A stretch of DNA of 64,000 nt, from the NCBI GenBank assembly GCA_964036045.1, contig OZ038379.1, positions 117,627,104 through 117,691,103 of the forward strand, in the 5' to 3' direction. Below are positions 10,130 through 21,151 of this stretch, piece by piece. Numbering within the stretch: position 1 is the first letter of the stretch; each line of letters starts with the position of its first letter. The DNA is from Eutreptiella sp. 'Long Island Sound 2002'. Its lineage: Eukaryota > Euglenozoa > Euglenophyceae > Eutreptiales > Eutreptiaceae. The position numbers and the translations under genes were made by a program. Under the pieces are notes generated by a model. It was given only the letters and a program-made list of their open reading frames with translations, had not been told where the DNA came from and made no database searches.

Positions 10130-11854
10130 TTGGACCAAGGTCTAAAGGAGTTGGGATACTGCCGGGAAGACCTGAACGTGCAGCTATTCGCCAGCGACAA
10201 GCAACATGTCCTGGACCTCTACTGCAGCAAAGGGAAAAATTGCTGCTATAAATTTTACTGCCCCTCTTTCGGGATGGCCTACAGGAACCCAAGATTCAGT
10301 GAACTTCAGAAGGTCCTGACCAAGGTGGCCCTGGAACATTCCCGTATGGTCCTGTGCTCCCCAGATTCGGGAGCCCATGGGAGAAAGGAGTACTGGCGTA
10401 CTCTATTGGACAAGCTGAGGCTCACCTCCATCCAGCTGCCAGATGACGCCATCTATGTGCCTCTGGGCTGTAGGACGTCCATGGGGAAACCTGGATGGGG
10501 GAGCATGCTAAGCGTGGTGGACGGGAGCCTAGCCCCAGTGCCCAGGGAAGATCTGGACCCTGCTATGGTCCAGGAAATTCAACGTGAGAGCAGCGGCTAC
10601 ACCCTGGATGTCCTGAAAAATCATCTACCACCTCAAGACGCCGTAGAGACTACTCCCGGGGGAGACGAGTACGTCGTGTCTGACACTGTTGCCCCAAACT
10701 CTGCCTGCCGTGTATCTGATCCTGATGTAGTCTCAGAGTGTGGGCTATCCGAGCTACCCAGCTCTATACACTCTGATGACAAGACTGAGCATGACGCCTT
10801 CTTCCTGCAGACGTGCGTGGAGGAAGTGGAGAACGCCGAGTACGCTGCCTCACTGAAACCGCTACTCTCCATGAGGGGAGGGGAACCCCTGGACGAGGAG
10901 CTTGATCCCTGGTGCAGGCTGAGAGAGTACGTCGACTCCAAGGGGAGATTGGTGGCAAAAAAGCTATGCTACGGTAGACCTACCCGCCGCTCCTGGCCGT
11001 TGAAGCAAGGGTCTATGGGAGAAATCTCCCAGCTGAAAGAGGACCTGGAACAGAAAATTACCACCTGGCAACGAGAGGTGGATCTGGAGCTCATGAAGAG
11101 CAAGTGGGGTGCCCACGTGAGGACCCCGGAGGAGGATGAAATCTCAGAGGAATGCGTATGCGAACCCCCTCGGGTGTGCCTATGCTGTCACAGTCCACCT
11201 GAGACTGTGGAACGGGACCTTCTCTACGCCTACCAAGGGCTGAAGGAGACGTACAGGGACCCTGAGCCGGTTGAGGACTACCTCCCCGCTTCTCTACACC
11301 AAGGGGCAAGCAATCTACACTCTGACGAGGACATGGAGGCCAAGATCAAACTCTTGGACCCTAGAGTACAGAATCTGATCAGGATCTACCTGGAGGTATT
11401 CGGAGAACTACTCCCTCCTGCCTCCTGTGACAAGGTGGTACAGATGGACCTCAAGCTGAAGCCCGAGTTCGTGGGTCACAAGATACGTAGGAGACTCTAC
11501 CCGGCTCCTAAAGAGCAGGCTGATGAGAGAGAACGACAGACACAAGAATGTATCGACGCTGGCCTGGTCCTGGAGTGCAAGGACGGGGACTACCCCCAAC
11601 AATGCAGCCGGTGTTTCCTGGTGGCTAAGCCAGGGTCTACAGCAAAACGGCTGGTAGTGGACTATGGAGAGCTGAACAAGAAGACGCTGAACCAATCAGG
11701 GTGCATTCTCAAAATGGAGTCAACCCTCGAGAAAAAAGCCTCCTGCGGCTACGAGACTAAGATGGAGAAGAGGAGTGGATTCTCGCAAGTGGACTTGATG
11801 CCCAATGCCCAGGAGCTCCCAGCCTTCATCAACCCTCAGGGGAGGGTGTTCTAG
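10130..11854 (+). CDS. Pol fragment: methyltransferase-like domain, linker, RT fingers (copy A2)
   Basis: Longest open pol frame in the window (574 codons), from an ATG just after a shared TAA (10109-10111) to TAG 11852-11854. Residues 14-115 form the methyltransferase-like domain: VQLFASDKQH, then YRNPRFSEL at 51-59 (YANPPFSQL in family C), then VLCSPDSG. Residues about 200-395 are an acidic linker with a Cys cluster (CVCEPPRVCLCC). Residues about 400-574 are RT fingers: RRRLYPAPKEQ, CFLVAKPGSTAKRLVVDYGE and QVDLMPNAQ. The frame is cut before the catalytic box where A1 has AAG and A2 has TAG. Upstream codons in the same frame up to the TAA suggest that the real N-terminus lay in the protease, so the ATG is only a convenience. 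Confidence 0.8.
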   Translation: MDQGLKELGYCREDLNVQLFASDKQHVLDLYCSKGKNCCYKFYCPSFGMAYRNPRFSELQKVLTKVALEHSRMVLCSPDSGAHGRKEYWRTLLDKLRLTSIQLPDDAIYVPLGCRTSMGKPGWGSMLSVVDGSLAPVPREDLDPAMVQEIQRESSGYTLDVLKNHLPPQDAVETTPGGDEYVVSDTVAPNSACRVSDPDVVSECGLSELPSSIHSDDKTEHDAFFLQTCVEEVENAEYAASLKPLLSMRGGEPLDEELDPWCRLREYVDSKGRLVAKKLCYGRPTRRSWPLKQGSMGEISQLKEDLEQKITTWQREVDLELMKSKWGAHVRTPEEDEISEECVCEPPRVCLCCHSPPETVERDLLYAYQGLKETYRDPEPVEDYLPASLHQGASNLHSDEDMEAKIKLLDPRVQNLIRIYLEVFGELLPPASCDKVVQMDLKLKPEFVGHKIRRRLYPAPKEQADERERQTQECIDAGLVLECKDGDYPQQCSRCFLVAKPGSTAKRLVVDYGELNKKTLNQSGCILKMESTLEKKASCGYETKMEKRSGFSQVDLMPNAQELPAFINPQGRVF

Positions 11855-12133
11855 TGGAAAGTCATGCCCTTTGGCGTGGTTAGCGCACCCGCTCTTTTTC
11901 AAGAGCTGATGAACAAGATCCTATCCATCCTACGTCGGAGACCAGTGGTGCAAGACCTCATATCCCCGGGCGCCCAGATGGAAGCACATATCGACGACGT
12001 ATGCCTGAGAACGAATACCCAAGAGGACCACCTAATTCTCTTCGGCGAATTCTTTGCAGTTTGCCAGGAGAACCACACCAGACTCACGCTGGAGAAGTGT
12101 GAGTTCATCCAGGAGACTATGCAGTACATCTAA
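11855..12133 (+). pseudogene. RT palm with HIDD box, copy A2
   Basis: Continues RT after the nonsense codon: WKVMPFGVVSAPALFQEL, then EAHIDDVCLRTNTQED. The catalytic box is HIDD (11987-11998): both Asp residues are kept, with His where most RTs have Tyr or Phe. It ends at TAA, where A1 reads CAA, so this is a C-to-T nonsense change. Confidence 0.85.
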
Positions 12134-12900
12134 GGCTAAACCCCTGATTAATGCTAAGGTACAACATGAAGATCCCAAGAAAGGACTCCATGATGTACGC
12201 AGTTTCATTGAGGCTTGCAACTTCTACCGCCGCCACATCAAGAATTTCACCTACACCAGCGCCATCCTGACAGACCTCATTAAGAAGAGTACTACCTGGC
12301 GCTTGGGCCCTCAAGATCGACAAGCATTTGACGAGCTCAAGTCAAAGTCGCCAACGCTAAGTGCTTGGGCGTGCCTACAGCACAAAGGGGAAATTATCCT
12401 GGTGACCGACGCCTGCAATGTGGGCGAAGGTGGAACGCTGTTCCAGTGGCAAGCACTAGAGAAGGAGGAGTTCAACTCGGCCATTTCCCAATGGGGTACT
12501 GATGGACTAAACCGAGACAGTACCCTCAAGCATAGCTGGCCTGACGACAAATGGGTTCTGGTTCCCCTGGGTCATTGGAACTGGAAACGGAACCAGGCCC
12601 GGCATAACTACTCTACCTATGAGCAGGAATTGCTCGCGGGTATGCTAGTGCTATCGTCTCAGTCCTGACTGTTGGGGACTAACCCAGTGGTTGGGCTGTG
12701 TGACCAAGAACCGGTCCGCACCTTCCAGAAGGGACCCCCACCTGAGAGGGCTAAGCTCAGACGCTGGTGGACCTACCTGAGCCAGCTACAGCTCTCAGTA
12801 CATCATATCCAGGGCGTCAAGAACGAGTGTGCGGACTACATCAGCCGCAACAGCTTTGACGACATGATTGGTGCCAGGTCTGAGGAGCTAGCCCAGAAGG
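12134..12900 (+). pseudogene. RT connection and RNase H, copy A2
   Basis: Connection (LHDVRSFIEACNFYRRHIKN) and RNase H with ILVTDACN, STYEQELLAG, LCDQEPV and ECADYISR. All four acidic positions are present. A frameshift near 12345 and a TGA at 12666-12668 (CGA in A1) interrupt it. The second part continues in the same direction from 12669. Confidence 0.8.
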
Positions 12901-14291
12901 ATTTCCGCCGTATGGATGTACACCTGAACCTCAACGTGACCATGATTAGACCTCTAGATGGACTTCAACAAGTGGAGTACCTGAAAGAGTTTGGAAACAT
13001 CTACAAACGCCTGCAGAAGCGTCTGGAACCCGCCCTGGTGAGCCAGGGGCAGTGGAAGCTGGACAAGACCTACCTCTGGCATGAGGACCGGATTGTCCTG
13101 GCTAGCGAGCGAATCCCGGCACTCCTCAAGTGGACCAATGAATCCAGTGGTCATGTGGGAGCGAACCGTACCCTGAAGCTGTTCAAGCAGTGATTCCACT
13201 CCACGTGGACGGACGATCAGCTGCGGAAAACCCTGCACTCCATCGTGGACAAGTGCCCGTGTCGGTCCTGTAAACCTGGGGATATCAGGGACAGGTGTCT
13301 CTATTTGACACTCCCCATTCTCCACTGTGCCAACAGTGTTCTCCACGTGGACTACACGGAGATGCCTACGTTTGGGGGCTATGACCTTGACCTAGTGGTA
13401 ACCTGTTGGCTGACCAGGTTTACCAGGGTGTTCCCATGCACTAAACACATCACCGACAAGGAGACCATCAAGATACTCCTGGAAGAGTGGTTCTGTGTCT
13501 ATGGGGAACTCAAACAGATTCACTCTGACGAGGACGCCCGAGTACGCTCCGACACTGGCTGGTACAAGAGAGTCCTGAGGTCTTAGGGATTCCCTATACT
13601 CATACGAGTAACCCCCTATGTGAGCGACAGATTCGAGTTATCAAAGAGAACATCAGGATATGGTGCAAAACTGAGCGCACCCAAAGACTGCGTGAGACTA
13701 CTCCCCGTCATATCCTTGATGATGAACTCCCAAGAGATTTCGGCAACTGGCTATTCGCCCCATGAGCTGTTCATGGGACGCCCGGCGTCGTTCCTACGCG
13801 TTCCGTATCCTGAGTATTCCTACTCCACTGTGCGTAAGTGGGTGACAGAGCAACAAGACAAGGTGGACAAGGCCAAGGCTCTGCTCCAGAGAGTGAGGGA
13901 GCGCCAGTGGAACAAGAAGAACAAGCACCGGTCGCCAGCCTCCTACCAAGAGGGACACTGGGTGCTGGTGGCCCGCAGTCGGCTAGCAGCCTGGCCACGC
14001 TCCACCGGCAATGACCCCTACTTTGGGCCCTACAAGATCCTGTCTGTGGACGGTCACCACATCACCGTGCAGTGTTCTTTCCGACTAGCGGGGACCCTGG
14101 TGTGCGGGCCTGAACAGCTCAAGCGCTACTACAGCCCAGAGGACCTCTGTGGGGAAGAATGGGAACTAAAAGACAAGGAGATCGCCGCTCTGGACCTACA
14201 GGGCGCTGCCAGCCCAATGGAAGTTCAGGGAGAACTCCCCCACAACAATGCCGAGGAGATGGCTAAGGAGGGATTCTACCCATTGAAGTGA
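12901..14291 (+). pseudogene. integrase, copy A2
   Basis: Zinc-binding residues (NESSGHVG, CPCRSC) lie at about 13140-13270, with TGA 13191-13193 shared with A1. The core has VDYTEMPTFGGYD and HSDED. A deletion of about 20 bp near 13582 removes the segment before IPYTHTSNPLCER and shifts the frame. The C-terminal part is open to 14291 with DPYFGPYKIL. The distance from the second Asp of SDED to the Glu in A1/A2-type sequence is 35 residues, as in DDE integrases. Confidence 0.8.
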
Positions 14292-14690
14292 TGAAATTGC
14301 CGAGAGTGGTGTCTCTTCGACCTCTCGGAAGGGTTAGGAGTCCAAGAAGCTACCTGGGAACCCTTTTCTGCCTTTGTGCCTCCTGAGTGACGCCCGAATT
14401 CTGTTCTGGTAGACTACCTGTCCGAGAATATCCTAGGAGATTTGCTGGGGCTCGCTGAAACGTTGCGTCTCAGAAGAAACCTAGGGACTGAACCCTGCCC
14501 ATACCTGCCTATGTGTGTGTAACGCCAAGGTATTGGTTTTCCTACCTACCTGCCTACTACAGAGGAGGGTTGGCCAAAAGCTATGAGGCATGAAAACGCC
14601 TGTTTGCTACACGGCAAAAACCTAGACTACCACTGCCACTGCCCACCAAAACCCTGATAAAATTTCAGGAAACAGGCGGGACAGTGACAC
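14292..14690 (+). other. 3' untranslated region of copy A2, truncated
   Basis: Aligns with 5163-5760 but lacks an internal ~200 bp and stops at GGAAACAGGCGGGA, after which a different sequence begins. This is the right edge of the family A duplication. Confidence 0.6.
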
Positions 14691-15418
14691 ACACACTACA
14701 GGTCCTACACTCACTACAGTGGCAGCAGCCTTGGAAGGATGAGTGAGCCATGGGCTCAAGCCCTCACCCAGGCCTACCACTCCTACACACACGCGCTACT
14801 TGGTGTCGGCGAAGAACATGTCTCAGGCCCTAGTGGCCCACTTGTGAAAGGACAAGAGAACACAGCGCTACTAAGCGACTGTGGCCTAACAGGGACGCCA
14901 TTACGCGTTTCCCTGTCAGGGCTTGGAGCGAAGGAGTGCTCTGTTTGAGTGCACAGCGTGTATGATGAACAGGTCAGACGGTCCTCGCCACTCCTGGCGG
15001 AGGCACAGTTTTTTGATGTTGTGATCAGCGCCGCATGGTTTGGCGCGGCAGGGAAATGCACCAATTCACCCTTACCTGCCCGGCTGTAAAGCAAAGGCGG
15101 ATGAACTTGGTTTCAGACGGAGGAACCAAGCCAGCCTCCACATATTATACACTTCTCAGGCTGACCTATAATACGCTGTTCCAAAACCAGGTTACAAGCA
15201 AGCAAGCTTAAGGAACTCAACCCGTTCTCTTATAGAACATGGGGTCGAGCCCCTGGGTAACCTAAACAAGGGTTACACCGTGCGCAACACGCGTGGCCTA
15301 GCCTTTAATGCGCCATATGCATGCACAGGTATGCACGAGTTTGGCAACTTTCTATTTCAACCACTCCTTCTTCCAATCAATCCATACCCCACGCTCAATC
15401 ACTAACTCTACCAGGGGG
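14691..15418 (+). other. Unassigned sequence between A2 and tandem unit
   Basis: No coding frame above about 100 codons, no repeat partner inside the window and no RNA gene recognised. It starts with a short CA-rich run at 14693-14705. Confidence 0.4.
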
Positions 15419-16703
15419 TGGCCCCTCCTGGGCTTACTCACCTTACTTACCGCTGGAGAGCGAGATCAAGTGAGCGAAGAAAACAAAACACAGGCGAAGC
15501 AATCGTTTATGCACACGTGTGTATGTTCGAATCAGTGCTAGTAAGTAATCAGTGTGTAAGAGCAGTTGTCATGGTTGCGCCGCATTGCAACGCAGGACAG
15601 GACCGTTAGCCCCCCATGACAACCACTCCCTGGCCGAAGGCGATCCACTTTGCCCTAATCCCACCTCTAATCATCGTGCAATCTTCTAATCAATCCCTCT
15701 ACTCTATGTTTGCGTTGCTACACGACTTGTCAGCGGAAATACGAGACAAGCAACAAGCATGCTGCATGCGAAGCAAACACAACCTGTATGTTTATACCTC
15801 TCTCTCTGAATTCATATTGAATTCTTGAATTCTTTCTTCTTGATTTTTCCTAGAAGCATGCGTGGAATCTCTACGTTTACTAATTATTGTATGTCTCGTC
15901 ATTTCCTGTTTATTACGTGACATACTATTATAATCTTATTTCTTCTGTCTTTTCCAGCGCCCATTTACGATGCGCCCCGCGCGCCGCTTTTCTCTGCGTG
16001 TAAATCCACGGATTCAAAAATTCATGTGATGAAATAAAATTGCGCAAAAATGTGCATCTAATGCACCTTGTGATTCTGGACAGGTGTGTACCCTCAGAAA
16101 GATTCTAGGCCGACATTTGACAGATTTTGTTGTTTCTGTCGATCGGTGCGTGTCTGTCAGTCACTCAACCCTTCGTCCCTTCTCTGCAGATATCCTGGAG
16201 CGCTAACAGTGGAGTAGGCCGTGTTGTGGCCAAAGAACTGACTCCCGGACCACTGTCAAGAATCCGAGACCCCCATGAGGGTAAAATAATTTTCAACGCC
16301 ACCCCCTTGCACTAAGGACAGATCAGGTCAGACAGCAGGTTCAACCAGACCCCAGACAGCGTGCCCTGATCGTATCCTGCGTTGGGCTTTGCGTTTTGTA
16401 CTGCATTTTGCTATGTGGAGGGAAAGGTGTCTGCACACATGAATTGGCCTGCCCATTCTAACCCCCTACCAAGCCACAACTGCACCAACGACGCCAATGA
16501 GCGCAGTGGTAGCTGTAGGTGTCTGTTATGACTAAGCAAAAACTGGCGACTGCCCTGACGCAGCGCCATCTCTCAAATGTTAGGGATGTTATAGGAAATT
16601 TCAAAAAGATGTTGAAGCCATGGTGAGGTCAAGAAAAATTCCCTTTTTCATTTAAATTGCGACAGTGGTGGCCACCACAGCACAAGGGGGAAGTAAGGAA
16701 AAG

Positions 16704-17060
16704 TGTATTTCCCTGCCAAATAGGTAGGCGTCATTTATCATGAAGAGGCCTGAAGGCATATCCCACCTTTATTTTAGTATTGTCGTAACCAAAAGGGGTG
16801 ACAAGACATTTTGACCTATAAAACCAAGCATTGAACTTTGGATATTGTGTGGACCCCAGACCCCCCAACTGATAACCATAACCTGCACTAACTGAGGCGC
16901 TGACATTACTCAAGAGCCTATATATTTTTATATATTGTGTAATGAATGCTTAGCTCTCCTAGTGGTCTGCACCCTAGGGGGCCCGGGCACCTCTTCTTGA
17001 GAGGTCCTTGGTTCAATTCCCAGTGAGCTTACCTAAGTAGGAAAATCCCATGTGGCATGG
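16704..17060 (+). repeat. LTR-A, truncated copy
   Basis: Starts TGTATTTCCCTGCC after the purine tract GGGGGAAGTAAGGAAAAG. It stops at CATGG, where sequence jumps to a gag fragment. The TATA box and 3' half are missing. The tRNA-like segment is at about 16965-17035. Confidence 0.75.
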
Positions 17061-17633
17061 AGAAGCTGGACAGAATGGGGGATGACGGTCACTGAAGACA
17101 TGAGTCCTGGCGCGGCAGAGAAATATGTCCTCAAACAGTTCCGATGGCGCCTGTCGGATGTGCTCGAAGAGCTGTACCTCGTGGCAGCTAAAGAGGGGAA
17201 GATCACACCCCTCAAGGAGGCCAAGAAGTGGCTTGATGAGCGGGAGCGGATGGACGCCCCGCACGTCTCTGCCAAGAGATGGAGAGCCCTCAAGCTTCAG
17301 CATGATGGCCGGGGGATCCGCCTGCGGGATTGGCGGGAATTCCGAGGACAATATGTCCTGCTCCGCCGGAAGGTGTAGGACTGGAACGAGGGTGCTGAGC
17401 AGTTCCGCCTGCTCAATCCCCTCCCGGACACCTGATTGAAACTGGTCAGGAAGGAGGAAGCGAAGAGGGCCAAGAGCAACCAGCCCGTCAAGATGATGCT
17501 CGACAAGGAGCACCACAAGGGGGTGGTGAACTGGACAAGAGCCAAAGACTTCAGGAGGCAGTCCCTGCAGAAGGCCCTCCTCATCAATCTCTCGGGAGAT
17601 CGCGAGAACGCAGCGATCTGGCGCCTGGACGAG
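17061..17633 (+). pseudogene. gag: gag fragment of a third family, copy a
   Basis: Encodes VLKQFRWRLSDVLEELYLVA and ITPLKEAKKWLDERERMDAP with further helical segments; stops at 17376 and 17434 interrupt it. It is about 90 per cent alike to 20423-20995. The pattern of amphipathic helices and the position after an LTR suggest gag capsid, but no zinc knuckle is attached, so the family is uncertain. The frame is broken by single-base changes relative to copy b. Confidence 0.5.
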
Positions 17634-18911
17634 TGGCCCCTCCTGGGCTTACTCACCTAGTTTACCGCTGGAGAGCGAGAGCAAGTGAGCGAAGAAAACG
17701 AAACACAAGCGAAGCAATCGTTTATGCACGCGTGTGTATGTTCAAATCAGCGCTACAAAAAGGGAGGGTGGTGTGTAAGAGCAGTTCTCATGGTTGCGCC
17801 GCATTGCAACGCAGGACAGGACCGTTAGCCCCCCATGACAACCACCCCCTGGCCGAAGGCGATGATCTTTGCCCTAATCCCACCTCTAATCATCGTGCAA
17901 TCTTCTAATCAATCACTCTACTCTACGTTTGCGTTGCTACACGACTTGTCAGCGGAAATACGAGACAAGCAACAAGCATGCTGCATGCGAAGCAAACACA
18001 ACCTGTATGTTTATACCTCTCTCTTTGAATTCATATTGAATTCTTGAATTCTTTCTTCTTGATTTTTCCTAGAAGCATGCGTGGAATCTCTACGTTTATT
18101 AATTATTGTATTTCTCGCCATTTCCTGTTTATTACGTGACATACTGTTATAATCTTATTTCTTCTGTCTTTTCCGGCGCCCAATTAGGATGCGCTCTGGC
18201 GCGCCGCTTTTCTCTGCGTGTAAATCCAGGGATTTAAAAATTCCTGTGATGAAATAAAATTGCGCAAAAATGTGCATTTAATGCACATTGAGATTCTGGA
18301 CAGGTGTGTACCCTGGGAAAAGTTCCAGGCCGTCATTTGGCGGATTTTGGTGTTTCTGGCTATCGGTGCGTGTTTGTCAGCCCCTCAACCCTTCGTCCCT
18401 TCTCTGCAGTTATCCTGGAGCGCTATCAGTGGAGTAGGCCGTGTTGTGGCCAAAGAACTGACTCCCGGACCACTGTCAAGAATCCAAGACCTCCACGAGG
18501 GTAAAAAAATTTTCAACGCCACCCCCGCACTAAGGACAGATCAGGTCAGACAGCAGGTTCAACCAGACCCCAGACAGCGTGCCCTGATCGTATCCTGCGT
18601 TGGGCTTTGCGTATTGCACTGCAATTTGCTATTTGGAGGGAAAGGTGTACGCACACATGAATTGGCCTGCCCATTCTAACCCCCTACCAAGCCACAACTG
18701 CCCCAGCGACGCAAATGACCGCAGTGGTAGCTGTAGGTGTCTGTTATGACTAAGCAAAAACTGACGACTGCCCTGACGCAGCGCCGTTAGGGATGTTATA
18801 GGAAATTTTCAAAAGATGTTGAAGCCATGGTGAGGTCAAGAGAAAATTCCCTTTTTCCTTTAAATTGCAACAGTGGTGGCCACCACAGCACAGAGGGAAA
18901 GTAAGGAAACG

Positions 18912-19569
18912 TGTATTTCCCTGCCAAAGGGTTAGCTTTAGTTGTCATAAAGAGGCCTAAAGGCATATCCCATCTTTACCTTAGTATTGGTGTAACCAAA
19001 AGGGGTGACAAGACATTTTGACCTATAAAACCAAGCATTGAACTGTGGATGTTGTGTGGACCCCAGACCCCCCAACTGATTGGACTTTTACACCATATCC
19101 TGGACTGACTGAGGCGCTGACATTACTCCAGAGCCTATACATTTTTCCATATTTTGTCATGAATGCTTAGCTATCCTAGTCGTCTGCACCCTAGGGGGCT
19201 GGGGCACCTCTTTTTGAGAGGTCCTGGGTTCAATTCCCAGTCAGCTTACCTAAGTAGGAAAATCCCACGTGACATGGCAGTGACCTCAGCGCCACAAGCA
19301 ATGCCACCTCAGCACCTTAGGGACCCAAAACAAAGAGGGCACATCTCTAGATGGCACTATAAAAGGGAGGATGCCCATTTTTGCCCTTCATTTTGTGGGT
19401 TTGATCCTGAGGTCCCTTGCTTGCACTGTGGGTACTTATATTTCTGGTTGATTTCATCAAAACACATTTTTTTGGAACGCCTGTACTACATCAAGAAGCA
19501 GCAGGAGCAAGCAGAGGCACAAACAAAAGGATGTCATCAAAGCATTCAACAGTGAAAGCCTGATCTAAC
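18912..19569 (+). repeat. LTR-A, complete copy
   Basis: Starts TGTATTTCCCTGCC and ends near CTGATCTAAC, like 6305-7008. It contains TATAAAAG at 19358-19365 and the best preserved tRNA-like T arm. No primer binding site follows; it joins a gag sequence of another type directly, so the junction is chimeric. Confidence 0.75.
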
Positions 19570-19574
19570 TTTCT

Positions 19575-21151
19575 GAACTTGGAGCGTGAGGAGCAGATCA
19601 ACAAGATCGAGATCGGCAAGAGTGCCGCTGTCGCCGCCAAGGCCCAGAAGGAGCAGGACATCGCTGAGTTTGAGGCCGGAAAGGTGAGCGGCGTGGAGGC
19701 TGCAGAGGAGGCTGGACAGGCTGGGGGACCTGAGGAGCGACGGAACGCGACGAACCGCCCCCTCTGAAGTCGGGCTCCAAGGACAGTCGGAGACCTACAC
19801 CCGATCCAGGTAGGTCCTGTGGCTGCACCGAAGCCACTCGGAGTGACCACACGCCCTCCACGCGCGGCGGCGCCAGACAGAGCGACCACGTGCCCCCGCA
19901 GCGCAGTGGAGAGGAGGAGCGGGACGAATGGCTGACTGCGGACTACCGCAGACGCCGTGACCCGCTCTGCAATCCTGTTCAGCCCAAGGGGTCGAGGCAC
20001 GCCTCGAAGCCAGCCTCCCCGGCGTACGGCGGATACAGAGCGCTGCGGGACGAGGTCCCCGAAGAGGACATGGAGTGGGACATCGAGAGTCCCGATAAGG
20101 ACCCTATGGAGGACTTCGAGATCAGCCCACCCCCGGGATTAGCCAGCCACAGCCGCCGGCAACGCGAGGAGGAGGAGTACATGGAAGGCGTAAGCCAAGG
20201 AGTCCGTGGACCAGCGTACAGCGCACAGCCGCTTGGACTTTGAGGAGGAGATGCACGTGGCAGCCGTTGGAACCCGCGGTGGACGCCGGTGGGCATCTGG
20301 GGTGACCTCGAGACCGGCATTCATGGTCTCCAAGGCCGCGGATGCCGCTGTCTAGCAAGACCTGAAGGACATCAGGCCCCTGACGTACGATAGGAACCCC
20401 CTCAACCTCGACCGCTTGCTGGAGAAGCTGGACAGAATGGGGGATGACCGTCACTGAAGACATGGGTCCTGGCGTGGCGGAGAAATATGTCCTCAAACAG
20501 TTCCGATAGCGCCTGTCGGATGTGCTCGAAGAGCTGTACTTCGTGGCAGCCAAGAAGGGGAAGATCACACCCCTCAAGGAGGCCAAGAGGTGGCTTATTG
20601 AGCGGAGGCAGATGGACGCCCCGCAGGTTGCTGCCAAGAGGTGGAGAGCCATCAAGCTTCAGCATGATGGCCGGGAGATCCGCCTGGGGATTTGGCGGGA
20701 CTTCCGAGGACAATACGTCCTGCTCCGCCGGAAGGCGGAGGACTGGAACGAGGGTGCTGAGCAGTTCCGCCTGCTCAATCTTCTCCCAGACACCTGATTG
20801 AAACGGGTCACGAACGAGGAAGCGAAGAGGGCCAAGAGCAATAACTCCGTCAAGATGATGCTCGACAAGGAGCACCACAAGAGGGTGGTGAACTGGACAA
20901 GAGCCAAAGACTTCAGGAGGCAGTCCCTGCGGAAGGCCCTCCACATCACTCTCTCGGGAGATCGCGAGATCGCAGCGATCTGGCGCCTGGACGAGGGCGA
21001 GGTAGGCGGCCAGATTATCTGTCTGCAGGCCATCCCAGCACAGATGAGCTGCAACGACGTGCTGGAGTGGGCCGCAGAGGAAGTACTCAAGGAGTACGAG
21101 AGACCTGGGCCACAACCACGGACTGCAGCCGGGCAACTTCAGCGTACGCCA
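19575..21151 (+). pseudogene. gag: gag fragment of a third family, copy b
   Basis: Starts with LEREEQINKIEIGKSAAVAA (coiled-coil-like, Ala/Glu-rich). It continues through an acidic Pro-rich part (19890-20243) into a helical domain: VLEELYFVAAKKGKITPLKE, then FRGQYVLLRRKAEDWNEGAE, then RLDEGEVGGQIICLQAIPA. Frame changes and stops occur at 20243, near 20355, at 20506-20508 and at 20796. From 20798 to 21151 the frame is open and is then cut by LTR-B. There is no protease or RT of this element in the window. The assignment as gag is by position and helix pattern only. Confidence 0.5.

Larger units (their letters stand above)
7009..14690 (+). mobile_element. Family A LTR retrotransposon copy A2 (internal region, 3' truncated)
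   Basis: Internal region with primer binding site, leader, gag, protease, methyltransferase-like domain, RT, RNase H and integrase. It ends abruptly in the 3' untranslated region at about 14690, where similarity to A1 stops. The Gly/Pro ORF and 3' LTR seen in A1 are missing. It holds the longest pol frame of the family (574 codons) but has several stops and indels. Confidence 0.85.
15419..17633 (+). repeat. Tandem segment, copy a
   Basis: A 2.2-kb unit starting TGGCCCCTCCTGGGC. It matches the segment beginning at 17634 (offset 2215). It has a unique-looking AT-rich 1.28 kb part, then the first half of LTR-A (16704-17060), then a gag fragment (17061-17633). Relative to copy b it lacks the equivalent of 19278-20422. 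Confidence 0.75.
17634..21151 (+). repeat. Tandem segment, copy b
   Basis: Second copy of the unit. It is longer because the LTR and the gag 5' part are complete. Its right end is cut by an LTR-B copy at 21152. Between 17634 and 18911 it is AT-rich with no recognised gene. Confidence 0.7.

Noticed and set aside
15225-15275. GGGGTCGAGCCCC as a tRNA T arm
   Set aside because: No A box or paired acceptor and anticodon stems around it.
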